Shown: piece after piece, positions 27,897 to 36,484 of the stretch
Numbering within the stretch: the first letter of the stretch is position 1
How the letters are laid out: each line of letters starts with the position of its first letter
Assembly (NCBI GenBank): GCA_903903925.1
Contig: CAIVAU010000014.1
Span: 1-60,225, forward strand
Source: an uncultured cyanobacterium
GTDB taxonomy: Bacteria > Cyanobacteriota > Cyanobacteriia > Cyanobacteriales > Nostocaceae
Direction of reading: 5' to 3'
DNA length: 60,225 bases
Notes under the pieces: model-generated
Database searches by the model: none
Told to the model about the DNA's origin: nothing
What the model saw: the letters and a program-made list of their open reading frames with translations, nothing else
Translations under genes and position numbers: made by a program

Positions 27897-28559
27897 TTAT
27901 TGCTGGAGCAAGTTTTCTAATGCAGCTGCTACAACTTGATGATCCTCATCGTGTCTAAGTTGGATCAGAGCTTCTTTGGCTTGCGGCTCGTCAAATCTTT
28001 TTAAAGCGTAGGCAACTCTCGCACGCATCCTCCCAGACTCTGCATCCTTTAACGTTAGGAGTAGGGACAATGCTACTGCATGTTGGTTAGAACCAGCTAG
28101 GCTACCGAGAGCATCAACTGCCGATTCCTGAACTGTTCGATCTTCATCCTTTAAAGCCTGAGTACAAACATCAAAGAGTTCATGTGGACAGTCCATCTCC
28201 GTTATAGCTCCTAAAATGCTGCGGCGGACTAGCCAGTGGTCATCCTGGTAAAAAGCTAGGACAAGATGAGAGACTGCGACTCTGCCAAACAGAGATAGAG
28301 AATTTGCTGCTTCAGCTCGTACGTTTGGAGTGTCATCAAATTTCATGATTCTCATTAATACAGCGAAAGAATCTGCCGTCTGTTGCTTACCCAAACCCAT
28401 AGCCAAGAAAGAACGCACCAAAAATTCTGAATCTTTGAGTCTACTGGTCAATAGAGGGACTGCAACTTCTGAGTCATAATCCTTAAGGGCAGCGATCGCT
28501 TTCAGGCGGTACTGAAAATCTGGGTTTTTCAGGTCAGCTTCGATCTGATGAAGTTCCAT
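27897..28559 (-). CDS. HEAT-repeat protein of the bilin lyase/NblB-like class
   Basis: This protein of about 220 residues is built almost entirely of HEAT/PBS_HEAT repeats (VPLLTSRLKDSEFLVRSFLA, VRAEAANSLSLFGRV, VQESAVDALGSLAG, MRARVAYALKRF, VVAAALENLLQ). The family includes E/F-type bilin lyases, NblB and CpeZ. The start at 28559 (MELHQIEADL) fits the fold better than a TTG at 28577. It runs convergent to the CpeS-family gene and lies downstream of pebAB on the same strand, so a role in handling bilins or phycobiliproteins is likely. No catalytic residues are known for this group. Confidence 0.8.
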   Translation of the reverse strand: MELHQIEADLKNPDFQYRLKAIAALKDYDSEVAVPLLTSRLKDSEFLVRSFLAMGLGKQQTADSFAVLMRIMKFDDTPNVRAEAANSLSLFGRVAVSHLVLAFYQDDHWLVRRSILGAITEMDCPHELFDVCTQALKDEDRTVQESAVDALGSLAGSNQHAVALSLLLTLKDAESGRMRARVAYALKRFDEPQAKEALIQLRHDEDHQVVAAALENLLQQ

Positions 28560-28717
28560 ATAACACTTGGCTCGCAAAGGTTATTTTTTTTACTTTATTT
28601 AACAGAATTTTACAGATTGCAAGAAGTCACGAGAGGGACTTCCAAATCAAAAAATCTCCAATTCATACAGTAATCCGTGCCGGAGTTACAAGCACCTCTC
28701 CCTTCCCTTGTTCAGAC

Positions 28718-29470
28718 TTAAATCGGACTGCTATACTGCCGCTTTCTCTCTAAGTCAAAGAGGAAACCATGAATATACTCTTCTGTCCACTCTTCGCCGT
28801 AGAAACGCCTGAACATTCCCCGTGCCGGGTCTTTCTCTGACCGATACCTCAGGTATCGAAGTTGTGCTTGCTCAATAGCAGTCAGGGCTGGAGCATTGAT
28901 CACTGACTCTGCCTTGTCTACAAAATCCAAGTATGCCTTGAGGTAGTCTTTAAACGCTGCGAACACATGGGTCTCTACAACGGCAGTCTCCTGAGGACGA
29001 GTCCAAAGAAAAGCGGGAGAGAAAAATGGTCGTGCTTCTTCCGGAAAATCCCCACCCCAAGTCAGATGCTGTTGATGAGCGTGGAAAATGGGCAGAATTG
29101 GTTCGGTATACTTTGCCTGATATACTAGATCATCCCGAAATAACGGTTGCATATCCAAGGCAATCAGATGCCCTCCTGGCAACGTCACAAGATCTGCACC
29201 AAAGAAAGGCAGATCGTAGTTCAGATGGGGAAAAATAACGAAGTTAAGCACCTGGAGTGATTGACCACCTTGCACATGGGCTGCCCGAATTTGTCGAATC
29301 TTTGGTGATTGGAAGGCATAACTGGTGGTAATAACTTCTTCCTGATTCTTGCCCTTGCCTGTGATTGCACTTTTATATTCAAACCCATCAGGGATGGGAT
29401 ACGGACTGAGTTCTAATCGCGATCGCAAATAGGCGATCGCATAGTCTAAAAAAGGCTGATAGAGAGTCAC
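28718..29470 (-). CDS. pebB: Phycoerythrobilin:ferredoxin oxidoreductase
   Basis: PebB reduces 15,16-dihydrobiliverdin to phycoerythrobilin with ferredoxin, the second step of the pathway. This protein of about 250 residues belongs to the ferredoxin-dependent bilin reductases: [22 protein letters not shown], then the conserved [10 protein letters not shown], with a C-terminal Arg/Tyr-rich [19 protein letters not shown]. It follows pebA on the same strand after about 100 bp, the usual pebA-pebB order, and this supports PebB over PcyA. The GTG at 29470 has GGAG nine bases upstream and is preferred over the TTG at 29491. Confidence 0.92.
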   Translation of the reverse strand: MTLYQPFLDYAIAYLRSRLELSPYPIPDGFEYKSAITGKGKNQEEVITTSYAFQSPKIRQIRAAHVQGGQSLQVLNFVIFPHLNYDLPFFGADLVTLPGGHLIALDMQPLFRDDLVYQAKYTEPILPIFHAHQQHLTWGGDFPEEARPFFSPAFLWTRPQETAVVETHVFAAFKDYLKAYLDFVDKAESVINAPALTAIEQAQLRYLRYRSEKDPARGMFRRFYGEEWTEEYIHGFLFDLERKRQYSSPI

Positions 29471-29571
29471 GTCGCTTCGCTCCGAATTCAAAAGTCAAAA
29501 GTCAAAAGTCAAAAATCATCGGATAAAGTGAACAAATGGCGAATCACCAATGACTAATGCTTAAAGACCAC

Positions 29572-30306
29572 CTACTTTTTGGTAGCCCCAATCGCTAATG
29601 GCATTGCATCTTCAAACAAAAACTCGTGGAGAAAACGTTCTGACCATTCATGACCAAAGTAACTGCTGAACAGACCCGATGCCGGATCGCGCTCTGCACT
29701 GTACTGGTCATAATCTTTTTGCGCTTTGACGATGCGCTGAATGTCTTCTGGGTCTGTCAGTGGTTCTGCCTGATCTAACAGTTGCCAGTACAAATTTATG
29801 TAGTCTTTGAACGCTGCAAATAAGCGTGTGGTAACTGTTTTTGTATCAGTCTTGGCAAACAGCAAATACTTAGAGAAATACTGATTGGCATCATAAAACT
29901 TCATCTCCAGGTCTTGCGCCAAATCCGGATATCGAGCGTGCAGTAATTTGAGTGGTTCAATGTATTTTTGTTGATAAGCCTCATCCTGAAACAGAGGTTG
30001 AAAGTCCAGCACGACCAGATTTTTGACTTTGCCGAAGGAGAGAAAGTCTATTCCCAGCAGGGGTAAGTCGTAGTGATGACTGGGGTAAATGACGCTGTTG
30101 AAAATCTGGGCGCTTTCACCCGCATCAATATATGTATAGCGAATTTTCCGCAACTCTGGGCACTGGTAGCACCAGCTTTGGATAGTTGCCGGATTTCTAC
30201 CCCGTTCGCTGAACTTAAACTCCAACTCATCAGGAATCGCTCGACGTTGTAAATCGAATTTGTGAAGTAACTCGTTTTCTAAATGTTGCAGAAAGGGCTT
30301 GTACAT
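29572..30306 (-). CDS. pebA: 15,16-dihydrobiliverdin:ferredoxin oxidoreductase
   Basis: PebA performs the first reduction of biliverdin IXalpha, at the 15,16 double bond, to give dihydrobiliverdin for PebB. The 244-residue protein has the bilin reductase segments CPELRKIRYTYIDAGESAQI, NSVIYPSHHYDLPLLGIDFL and VVLDFQPLF, and the end SSYFGHEWSERFLHEFLFED. It is shorter than PebB, as is usual, and is first in the pebAB pair. A 19-bp element shared with the cpeB upstream region lies 75 bp before its start. Confidence 0.93.
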   Translation of the reverse strand: MYKPFLQHLENELLHKFDLQRRAIPDELEFKFSERGRNPATIQSWCYQCPELRKIRYTYIDAGESAQIFNSVIYPSHHYDLPLLGIDFLSFGKVKNLVVLDFQPLFQDEAYQQKYIEPLKLLHARYPDLAQDLEMKFYDANQYFSKYLLFAKTDTKTVTTRLFAAFKDYINLYWQLLDQAEPLTDPEDIQRIVKAQKDYDQYSAERDPASGLFSSYFGHEWSERFLHEFLFEDAMPLAIGATKK

Positions 30307-30654
30307 AGGGATTAACCCACTGTCGAGACTTTCTCAACAATACGGGATTCCGCATACACCTGTCCTAATTTCTGAAAGAGAAAGTAATAATCTGTAATAG
30401 GAGGGAGGGACAACCGCTGAGCGTTACATTATGCGTGGATGCATTAAAAAAGTGTTAAAGTGTTTGTCAATACGGTATGACTTGTCAGATTTCACGCCTA
30501 AAATACTGAAAGGAGATATCACTACGCCCTACAGGCAGACGTGGTGAGCCTGGGAACCCTAGTAGTAGGGATATATTCGCTGAAAAGCATGCACAAATCT
30601 CCGCTCCTCTAGGATGGAGAGTGTCAAAAATAGAGTGTTTAGGAAATAATAAAA
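30307..30654. promoter_or_regulatory. Divergent promoter region between pebA and the small-protein/lyase operon
   Basis: This 348-bp region separates pebA (minus) from the gene at 30655 (plus). It contains the shared 19-bp element at 30381-30399 and short inverted repeats (GGGAACCCTAGTAGTAGGG near 30550). It must carry promoters for both directions, which fits co-regulation of phycoerythrobilin synthesis and attachment. Confidence 0.6.
30381..30399 (-). promoter_or_regulatory. PB-box-like element upstream of pebA
   Basis: The 19-mer AAAGTAATAATCTGTAATA (plus strand) occurs here and, identically, at 39326-39344 upstream of cpeB, in the same orientation to its gene. A PB box shared by pebAB and cpeBA has been described in Fremyella diplosiphon, where both are activated in green light through CpeR. 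The match of gene pair and location supports the same role; the published sequence was recalled, not checked. Confidence 0.72.
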
Positions 30655-30903
30655 ATGGCTGAAACATCAGAACTTACCGCAGCCGATCAGGACACCGCGC
30701 AAGATCTAGCAGAGACAATTGAAGAACTTGAGCAATATCGGGAACGGCTGCTCCACGACACCCTAGAAATAGCGCAACGGGCTAAGGTGATGAAGTCAAA
30801 AGCACTCAATCAACTTAATCCTGACTTGGAGAAAATTGATGCCATACTTCAGGAACTCCGCAATCGGCAAGCAGCTTTGACTACCAGTGAAAGTTCGCAG
30901 TAA
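30655..30903 (+). CDS. Small helical protein, first gene of a lyase/phycobiliprotein-like operon
   Basis: This 82-residue acidic protein is predicted to be almost all helix, with heptad-like spacing (LAETIEELEQYRERLL and LEKIDAILQELRNRQAAL), so a coiled coil is likely. No membrane segment or cysteine is present. It is not a family I recognise. It lies 27 bp before the HEAT-repeat lyase gene and is read in the same direction, so it probably acts with the lyase and the phycobiliprotein-like protein downstream. Confidence 0.75.
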   Translation: MAETSELTAADQDTAQDLAETIEELEQYRERLLHDTLEIAQRAKVMKSKALNQLNPDLEKIDAILQELRNRQAALTTSESSQ

Positions 30904-30930
30904 GCACTTTTTTCCTCCATAAGTATAACG

Positions 30931-31866
30931 ATGAGTCATATGCTCAACTCCACAACAAAATCCGGGGACAATCCAAGTCTGCTCTCCCAGGCTGAGACAG
31001 ATGCTCTACTTGAAGCAGTGAGCGAGCAACTAGACCTGGAGACCTTCGACACCAACGACCATCAACTTCTGAAGCAGATGGTTGAGTGTCTGGGCGATTC
31101 GCGGGGGATGGTGCGGCTGAGGGTTGCGGAAACACTCGGGGAAATTGGAGAATCGGCAACCCCTTTTTTGCTGGCAGCTTTGGCAAATCACCCAAATGTG
31201 GTTGTGCGGCGAGCATCTGCCAAAACTTTGACCATCATTGCTGACCCGACAGCCGTGCCGGACTTAGTCCATGCCCTCTTAAATGATGAAGATACTGTGG
31301 TCAAAGGCTCGTCGGTTGGAGCACTTGCTAGAACGGGTGAGGCAGCTGTGCCCCTCTTACTGGATATTCTAGCTTCACCAGAGCATCCAGAAAGTACTAA
31401 GGGACACGCGGCTTGGGCGTTAGCATTTATTGGGGCAGAGGGCAAAAAGTATTTGTATCAGTCGATCACGTCTGACTCAGCAGTGGTTCGTTCGGCAGTG
31501 GTGGGGGCGATCGCCAAGATCGCCCAAGAATCTCCTGAAGAAGAAGCAGCTTTTAGGACGTTAGTGAACGCCCTCTGTGATCCAGACGAGAATGTGCGCT
31601 GCGAAGCAGCGTCAGTCCTAGGTAATCTGACTTACCAACCAGCAATTCCCAATCTCGTGCAGTTACTCCATCAACCCCAATGGGAAAGCCGCAAAGCTGC
31701 TGCCCTGGCATTGATGAAGATTGGCGAAGCCTGCAGCAAGGATGCCGTCCAACGCACTGCAATCTTAGACTCCCTGCAAACCGCATTGACCCAAGAACCA
31801 GAAATAGCCGTCCAGGGGGTGATTAAGTTGGCAATTTCTCAGATTGAAAAAACGAGTATTCTTTAA
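30931..31866 (+). CDS. HEAT-repeat bilin lyase, CpeF-like candidate
   Basis: This 311-residue protein has a 55-residue N-terminal helical part and then HEAT repeats of the E/F lyase class (MVRLRVAETLGEIGESATPF, VVVRRASAKTLTIIADPTAV, VVKGSSVGALARTGEAAVPL, HAAWALAFIG, VRCEAASVLGNLTYQPAIP, SRKAAALALMKIG). Its length and its location beside phycoerythrin genes fit CpeF, which in Fremyella attaches the doubly linked bilin to beta-phycoerythrin. This assignment is inference. Other options are another CpeY/CpeZ-type lyase or chaperone. It is followed after 33 bp by a phycobiliprotein-like gene that may be its substrate. Confidence 0.85.
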   Translation: MSHMLNSTTKSGDNPSLLSQAETDALLEAVSEQLDLETFDTNDHQLLKQMVECLGDSRGMVRLRVAETLGEIGESATPFLLAALANHPNVVVRRASAKTLTIIADPTAVPDLVHALLNDEDTVVKGSSVGALARTGEAAVPLLLDILASPEHPESTKGHAAWALAFIGAEGKKYLYQSITSDSAVVRSAVVGAIAKIAQESPEEEAAFRTLVNALCDPDENVRCEAASVLGNLTYQPAIPNLVQLLHQPQWESRKAAALALMKIGEACSKDAVQRTAILDSLQTALTQEPEIAVQGVIKLAISQIEKTSIL

Positions 31867-31899
31867 TTTTAGGCGTTAAAATTACCTGATACTTGGACT

Positions 31900-32493
31900 A
31901 TGGAGCCTCTACTTACTGAATTAGTCAAAGAACTCATTGCAAAAGCTAGAATTGTCAGCTTCTCTGGCTGGCAGGCTACCCATCCATCTGCTGTCATTCC
32001 CCTATTCCAGGCAGCTGATGATCAGGGGCGATATCTGACTGATGACGATTTACAGCAGATCCAGACCCTTTCACCTGAGACCTCAGTATTGATTCCAGTA
32101 GTGCAGCAGCTGCGCGATCAAGTCACGGAAATTATTGATGATGCTAGGTCGCAAGTGCTGACAACCTTTCCTGACATTACCCAGCCTGGAGGAGGACTTT
32201 ACCCACCAGAACGTGCCGAAGCCTGCTGGCGAGATTTCTGGCACTTCCTCCGCTGCATCACCTACGGAATTGGCGGTCAAAGCACTGAATATACCAGCCC
32301 TACGGGACTTTACTATCTCAATCTGCTGTATCAAGAATTACAAGTGCCTTTAGACGCAATGGTGGTCGGCTTGGAAGGCATCAAAATTGCCAGTTTGCAG
32401 CGAATAGAATCTGACCAACAAGCTGATCTTGCTCCCTATTTTGACCATCTCATCACCCAACTTAAGTTTTTTAAGAAACACGAGAGTTATTAG
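31900..32493 (+). CDS. Orphan phycobiliprotein-like protein (AplA/allophycocyanin-like)
   Basis: This 197-residue protein has the globin-like phycobiliprotein fold: FQAADDQGRYLTDDDLQQIQ matches helices X-Y of phycobiliprotein subunits, and EACWRDFWHFLRCITYGIGG aligns with the Cys-84 segment of alpha-phycocyanin ([17 protein letters not shown]), so the chromophore Cys and the Arg-Asp after it are kept. It then has YYLNLLYQELQVPLDAMVVGLEGIK. A second Cys (LRC) lies close by. It lacks the assembly features of a standard rod or core subunit. AplA, described in Fremyella, is the nearest concept I know. It may be a bilin-binding regulator or carrier. Confidence 0.75.
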   Translation: MEPLLTELVKELIAKARIVSFSGWQATHPSAVIPLFQAADDQGRYLTDDDLQQIQTLSPETSVLIPVVQQLRDQVTEIIDDARSQVLTTFPDITQPGGGLYPPERAEACWRDFWHFLRCITYGIGGQSTEYTSPTGLYYLNLLYQELQVPLDAMVVGLEGIKIASLQRIESDQQADLAPYFDHLITQLKFFKKHESY

Positions 32494-32639
32494 TCATTAG
32501 TCATTAGTCAGGAGTGGGGAGGTGTTTCTGTAATGAGTAACGGGTGGTGTACCCCCCCGTGGGGCGCTTTCAAGACAATCAGCGGATATTCCGAAGGAAT
32601 CGAGACAGGTTGGAGCCTTTTCTAAGTTTTTTAACTTAA

Positions 32640-32664
32640 TTTACGTCATAGAAGTTTACGATTT
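32640..32664 (+). promoter_or_regulatory. Candidate response-regulator site (TTTACG direct repeat)
   Basis: TTTACG occurs at 32640-32645 and 32655-32660, 15 bp apart, and the second copy reads GTTTACGATTT. The CcaR consensus, as I recall it, is CTTTNCNATTT. The second copy matches ten of eleven positions but the first matches poorly. A TATGAA-like -10 lies about 22 bp further. Confidence 0.3.
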
Positions 32665-32886
32665 TTAATATTCTGAGTGACCACTGTGTATGAAGATAAA
32701 AAATGTGCAAAGTTTAGTTGAGAAAACTCATAAGTCTGAGAGTTTTCCTACACCCAGATTTTAAATTCTCAATTTTTGCTTGAAACAGAGATTCTGAAAT
32801 TCTTGAATTCTTTCACGGAAAGATTAAAGAAACTCTGATTTGTCAATTTATTGACAGCATCACCGAGATTGTCTATAGGACTAGTA

Positions 32887-32980
32887 TTTGATTTTTGAAA
32901 GACACGTAGGGTAGGCAATACCCACCCCACACGTAAGCTTTAAGTGTACGGAATCTTTTCAAAAATCAAACTGGATTTTT
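32887..32980 (+). repeat. Nested inverted repeat followed by T5 (attenuator-like or MITE-like)
   Basis: TTTGATTTTTGAAA (32887-32900) pairs perfectly with TTTCAAAAATCAAA (32957-32970), and the stem can be extended by two pairs past a bulge. The loop contains GGGTAGGCAATACCC, itself a hairpin. T5 follows at 32976-32980. It could terminate transcription in the leader or be a small inserted palindromic element. Confidence 0.65.
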
Positions 32981-33081
32981 ATAGGCTTGAACCTTCAGAA
33001 TGACGGAGGCATATCCTTTGTATTCGTGATAGTTTCAGATTGAGTTTAGTCTGTCAATAGGGTTTAAACCGATAATTTTCT

Positions 33082-33102
33082 TTTTCCTTTTGGAAAACTT
33101 TT
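33082..33102 (+). terminator. Short T-tailed hairpin in the linker operon leader
   Basis: TTTTCC pairs with GGAAAA around a TTTT loop (33082-33097), followed by CTTTTAATT, about 85 bases before the ATG. Its low GC content makes it a weak terminator unless aided by a factor. Confidence 0.4.
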
Positions 33103-33182
33103 AATTGATCTGATTGAATCATCAGACTGATTGAAAAACTTTATCAAACAGAACAATAAAATCTACTCTAGGAGTTCCTCCC

Positions 33183-33947
33183 ATGGCACTTTGGATTGCA
33201 GATGCAGAGACTGTTGAATTACGCCCCAGGGCTTCAGAAGATGATGTACAGGTAATCATACGAGCGGTTTATCGGCAAGTATTGGGCAATGTCCATGTGA
33301 TGGAAAGCCAGCGTCTTACTAGCGCAGAATCTTTGCTACACAATGGTGATATCACGGTTCGAGGGTTTGTCAGAGCCGTTGCCCAGTCGGATATCTACCG
33401 CTCGTTGTTTTTTGAGACTTCGTCCCCCTACCGTTTTATTGAATTGAACTATAAGCATTTGTTGGGACGTGCTCCCGTTGATCAAGCAGAAATTGCAGAA
33501 CACGTGCAGCGCTATAATGAGCAAGGCTATGCAGTGGATATTGACTCCTACATTGACAGCGATGAGTACTTGTTGAGCTTCGGTGAAAATGTGGTTCCCC
33601 ATTCACGTAGCAATCATACTCAAATCGGCATTAAGAATATTGGCTTTAATCGCACATTTGCTCTAGATCGTGGATTTGCAGCCTATGATGCCGTTAGCAA
33701 ACAGGCAAAATTGATCAGTGATGTTGCAGGTAATCTGCCGACTAAGATCGCCTTCCCCGCCTCTGGTTCTGGGGCCTACAGCAACACTGGTAAACGTTTC
33801 CGGATTACGATCACCAAAGCCAAATTTGGTCCCCGCGTGACCCAGAGCAATACCACATTTGAAGTGGGTTACAACCAGATGTCGCAGAAGATTCAAAATA
33901 TTCAGAAAACAGGCGGCAAGATCCTCCGTATTACTGGAGTTGCTTAG
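33183..33947 (+). CDS. Phycobilisome rod linker of the phycoerythrin type (CpeC/CpeD/CpeE-like)
   Basis: Rod linkers join phycobiliprotein hexamers and tune energy transfer. This 254-residue protein has the PBS_linker domain (about 15-150: [69 protein letters not shown]) and a C-terminal CpcD-like domain (about 200-254: [34 protein letters not shown]). No cysteine is present, so it carries no bilin. It is the first gene before cpeS-cpeT-cpeR, where Fremyella has three linkers (cpeC, cpeD, cpeE); here there is one. GGAG precedes the start. Confidence 0.93.
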   Translation: MALWIADAETVELRPRASEDDVQVIIRAVYRQVLGNVHVMESQRLTSAESLLHNGDITVRGFVRAVAQSDIYRSLFFETSSPYRFIELNYKHLLGRAPVDQAEIAEHVQRYNEQGYAVDIDSYIDSDEYLLSFGENVVPHSRSNHTQIGIKNIGFNRTFALDRGFAAYDAVSKQAKLISDVAGNLPTKIAFPASGSGAYSNTGKRFRITITKAKFGPRVTQSNTTFEVGYNQMSQKIQNIQKTGGKILRITGVA

Positions 33948-34117
33948 GTAGCATAATTGGGAAATCAGCCAAAAGCTAGATTGCTGGCTTTTGGCTCTTG
34001 TCATTCATCTAGCGCTGCTAGTATGAGAAAAAAGCCCAAATCTGGATCGTCTTAAATGGGCGGCGAGGAGGCAAACAAAGACCCAAATAGTGGTATCTTG
34101 CAGGGAAAACACGTTGA

Positions 34118-34660
34118 ATGAAACAGATGGATATTGTGCAGTTTGTTGAGCATTCGATAGGACGTTGGCGATCGCAGCGTAGTGCCCACCATTTAGCATT
34201 CAGACACTTTGAAAACGTGGAATCAGTCGTTGATATTGTTGCACTCTCACCCGATGATTCAACAGTTATCGACCTCTGTAAGTCCAATAACATTAACCCA
34301 GCCCAATCAGTATCTCCCTTTCGGATGACTTGGGAAGGGCAGTCCGATTGGGATGAGAAATCAGAACTGAAGGGGAGTTGTGTCTTAGTACCAATCCCTG
34401 ATCCGACTGTCCCGAATCGGGGCAAGTTACTGCGGGATCAGGGATATGCCGAAACCATTGCGGCAGTGGGCGACTATCATCTGACAGAAGACGGAACGTT
34501 TGTGTTACTCACCACATACGACCGGGCTGCGGCTGAGGAAAAAATCTGGTTTGCCAATCCAAACTTGCGGTTTCGTGTTTCCCTGATCAAAACCAGTGGT
34601 GGAAGTGGAGTCGTTACAGCATCATTTGCGTCAGAAATTCGCTCACTTTCAGGTAATTAA
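34118..34660 (+). CDS. cpeS: Phycoerythrobilin lyase CpeS
   Basis: CpeS attaches phycoerythrobilin to the Cys-80/82 site of beta-phycoerythrin. The 180-residue protein shows the S-lyase start MDIVQFVEHSIGRWRSQRSAHHLAF, VSPFRMTWEGQSDW, RGKLLRDQGYAETIAAVGDYHLT and IWFANPNLRFRVSLIK. It sits between the rod linker and cpeT, the order known from cpeCDESTR. The start may be the ATG at 34118 or 34127. Confidence 0.92.
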   Translation: MKQMDIVQFVEHSIGRWRSQRSAHHLAFRHFENVESVVDIVALSPDDSTVIDLCKSNNINPAQSVSPFRMTWEGQSDWDEKSELKGSCVLVPIPDPTVPNRGKLLRDQGYAETIAAVGDYHLTEDGTFVLLTTYDRAAAEEKIWFANPNLRFRVSLIKTSGGSGVVTASFASEIRSLSGN

Positions 34661-34736
34661 AGATTCAGTAATCGCTCAGTTCATCTTTGAATACCTACTA
34701 GTTTTCCCTAGTTCGATTACATTCACAACTTTAATC

Positions 34737-35333
34737 ATGACTCCAGTCACAACCAATGACTTAATGAAGCTGGCTCAGTGGATGGCGGGCGACTTCAGTA
34801 ACTATAAACAATCCTTTGAAAAGCCACAACAATTTGCTCATATCCATATCTTTTTTCGCCCATTACCTTTTGAATTTTTCAATGCTATTGGGTTTTACTC
34901 CGAACAGGTTTACGACTATGATCTGTGGAGTCCTTATCGTCAGGGAGTCCATCGATTAGTTGACTGGGGAGAGCAAATTTATATCGAAAATTACAGTCTT
35001 AACGATCCATTACGATACGCTGGAGCAGCACGGGAATTAAGCATTCTCAAGACCATTACACCTGATTGTATTCAACGGCGCTATCACTGCTCCATGATTT
35101 TCACTAGAGTTGGGGAAATGTTTCGCGGCAGTGTAGAGCCAGGAAACAAGTGCCTGATTGAGCGAAATAACTGTATGACTTATTTAGTTAGTGATGTCGA
35201 GGTGACACAAACAACTTGGCTCAGTCTCGATCAAGGTATGGATGTTGATACCCATCAGCAGATCTGGGGGTCAACCTTCGGTGCTTTGAGATTTGAAAAA
35301 CGTGAGAGTTTTGCTGGAGAATTAAGTACTTAG
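34737..35333 (+). CDS. cpeT: Phycobiliprotein lyase CpeT
   Basis: T-type lyases attach bilins to the C-terminal (Cys-153/165) site of beta subunits. The 198-residue protein starts MTPVTTNDLMKLAQWMAGDF and carries FAHIHIFFRPLPFEFFNAIG, EQVYDYDLWSPYRQGVHRL, YSLNDPLRYAGAARE and CLIERNNCMTYLVSDVEV, all typical of CpeT. The frame is open upstream to 34596, overlapping cpeS, but the ATG at 34737 matches the family start. It is part of the linker-cpeS-cpeT-cpeR operon. Confidence 0.94.
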   Translation: MTPVTTNDLMKLAQWMAGDFSNYKQSFEKPQQFAHIHIFFRPLPFEFFNAIGFYSEQVYDYDLWSPYRQGVHRLVDWGEQIYIENYSLNDPLRYAGAARELSILKTITPDCIQRRYHCSMIFTRVGEMFRGSVEPGNKCLIERNNCMTYLVSDVEVTQTTWLSLDQGMDVDTHQQIWGSTFGALRFEKRESFAGELST

Positions 35334-35443
35334 ACAGAATTCGTTACACACATTACTATCGAGTTAAAAGTTAAGAGTCTCTATCAATGAATTTGATTTT
35401 GTCCAACTACTTACCTCTGAAGCAGCTTTGAGGAGTTGGTTGT

Positions 35444-35794
35444 ATGAACACATTAGATGAGCAATTTGAGATTGGTGTAAAAGCGGGAATTCTGCCACCA
35501 GAGGCTCAAAAAAAGATGCAGTGTTGGATACGAAGCCGACATTTGATCTGTTCAGGGAATTTTTTTTTATTTGAGACAGTCGATTATGGTGCAGTTGAGC
35601 GATTTTCTAAGTGTATTGCTGCTCTAGGAGGAACGCTAATCGTAGTTGAACCTGTTGGCAAAATTTGGATGGGCGGTCATCGTCAGGTAATTCTTTATCA
35701 GGCGAAAGCAAGTTTACATACACCTCACCATGTCTTGAAACAATACTGGCTGAAATACGGTGGTTTTCGGACAAGATTTGATGAACGTGTTTAG
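35444..35794 (+). CDS. cpeR: CpeR, activator of phycoerythrin genes
   Basis: CpeR is a small protein needed for expression of cpeBA and pebAB in Fremyella. This 116-residue protein ends the linker-cpeS-cpeT operon, exactly the cpeR position. GAGGAG lies about eight bases before the ATG. It has the CpeR-like segments MQCWIRSRHLICSGNFFLFET, DYGAVERFSKCIAALGG and GHRQVILYQAKASLH. No DNA-binding motif is obvious, and how it works is debated. It is convergent with cpeZ. Confidence 0.9.
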   Translation: MNTLDEQFEIGVKAGILPPEAQKKMQCWIRSRHLICSGNFFLFETVDYGAVERFSKCIAALGGTLIVVEPVGKIWMGGHRQVILYQAKASLHTPHHVLKQYWLKYGGFRTRFDERV

Positions 35795-35806
35795 CGGTGA
35801 GATCGT

Positions 35807-36415
35807 TTACGCTCTCTTATTTTTACTCAGCAGTTCCAAACGGGATAATGCACTCACTGCTGACTCACGCACATAGGAATCGGTAGATTCATCAGTGGTT
35901 AATGCTGTCAGCACGTCTACAGATCGCTCATCCCCCAAAGCAGCCAGTGTGTTTGCAATGACCACTTGCACTGCAACGTTATCGGTCGTTTGCAATGACT
36001 CAAGCAAAATATCAAAGGCAGGGGAACCCATCTCACCCAGTGCCATTACCGCTGCAATATGAACCACGGGATTGGGGTCATTGATTGCGGTTTTTAATCC
36101 CTGCAAGCCTTCTAGTGGAAAGGACATGTCTGGATGGTTGATGATGATCTGCGCCAGTGCTTTCGCGCAACTCCCCCGAACAGTCACATTGTCACTGTTG
36201 AGCAATGCCTCTACAGTGGGGGACACCGCATCTGGACCAATCACACCTAATGCCTTCACCGCTGCTCGACGATAGGTCACATCTTCCTCATCCAGAATAC
36301 TGATCAGCTGAGGAATCGTCTTTTCATCACGAACTTCTGCCAGTTCTAGCATTGCCCGTTCGCGCATATGAGGGTTGGGGTGTTTTAGTTGTTCAAATAA
36401 TGCTTCTGTAGTCAT
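35807..36415 (-). CDS. cpeZ: CpeZ, HEAT-repeat chaperone-like lyase partner
   Basis: This 202-residue protein is all HEAT repeats (HMRERAMLELAEVRDEKTIP, YRRAAVKALGVIGPDA, VRGSCAKALAQII, VHIAAVMALGEMG, VQVVIANTLAALGDE, VRESAVSALSRLE). Its length and place directly after cpeY match CpeZ, described in Fremyella as a chaperone-like protein that helps CpeY add phycoerythrobilin to alpha-phycoerythrin and stabilises PE subunits. Only 13 bp separate its end from that of cpeR on the other strand. Confidence 0.9.
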   Translation of the reverse strand: MTTEALFEQLKHPNPHMRERAMLELAEVRDEKTIPQLISILDEEDVTYRRAAVKALGVIGPDAVSPTVEALLNSDNVTVRGSCAKALAQIIINHPDMSFPLEGLQGLKTAINDPNPVVHIAAVMALGEMGSPAFDILLESLQTTDNVAVQVVIANTLAALGDERSVDVLTALTTDESTDSYVRESAVSALSRLELLSKNKRA

Positions 36416-36484
36416 GAGTCCGTTATCAGTAGTTGGTTATCGGTTAAGTAAGAGGCAAGAGGCTATCCTGATACAGGAGAAAGG

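Larger units (their letters stand above)
32494..33182 (+). promoter_or_regulatory. Long upstream region and probable 5' leader of the linker-cpeSTR operon
   Basis: This 689-bp gene-free stretch contains, in order: an STRR-like piece (32490-32512), TTTACG direct repeats (32640 and 32655), a TATGAA-like -10 near 32687, a nested inverted repeat (32887-32970), and a short T-tailed hairpin (33082-33097). GGAG sits before the ATG at 33183. A long leader with a terminator-like stem is known for the cpeC operon of Fremyella (Cgi system). Confidence 0.55.

Noticed and set aside
30655..30903. Calling the 82-residue protein a known phycobilisome-region hypothetical (Unk-type)
   Set aside because: The location invites the comparison, but I cannot match the sequence to a specific family without a search.
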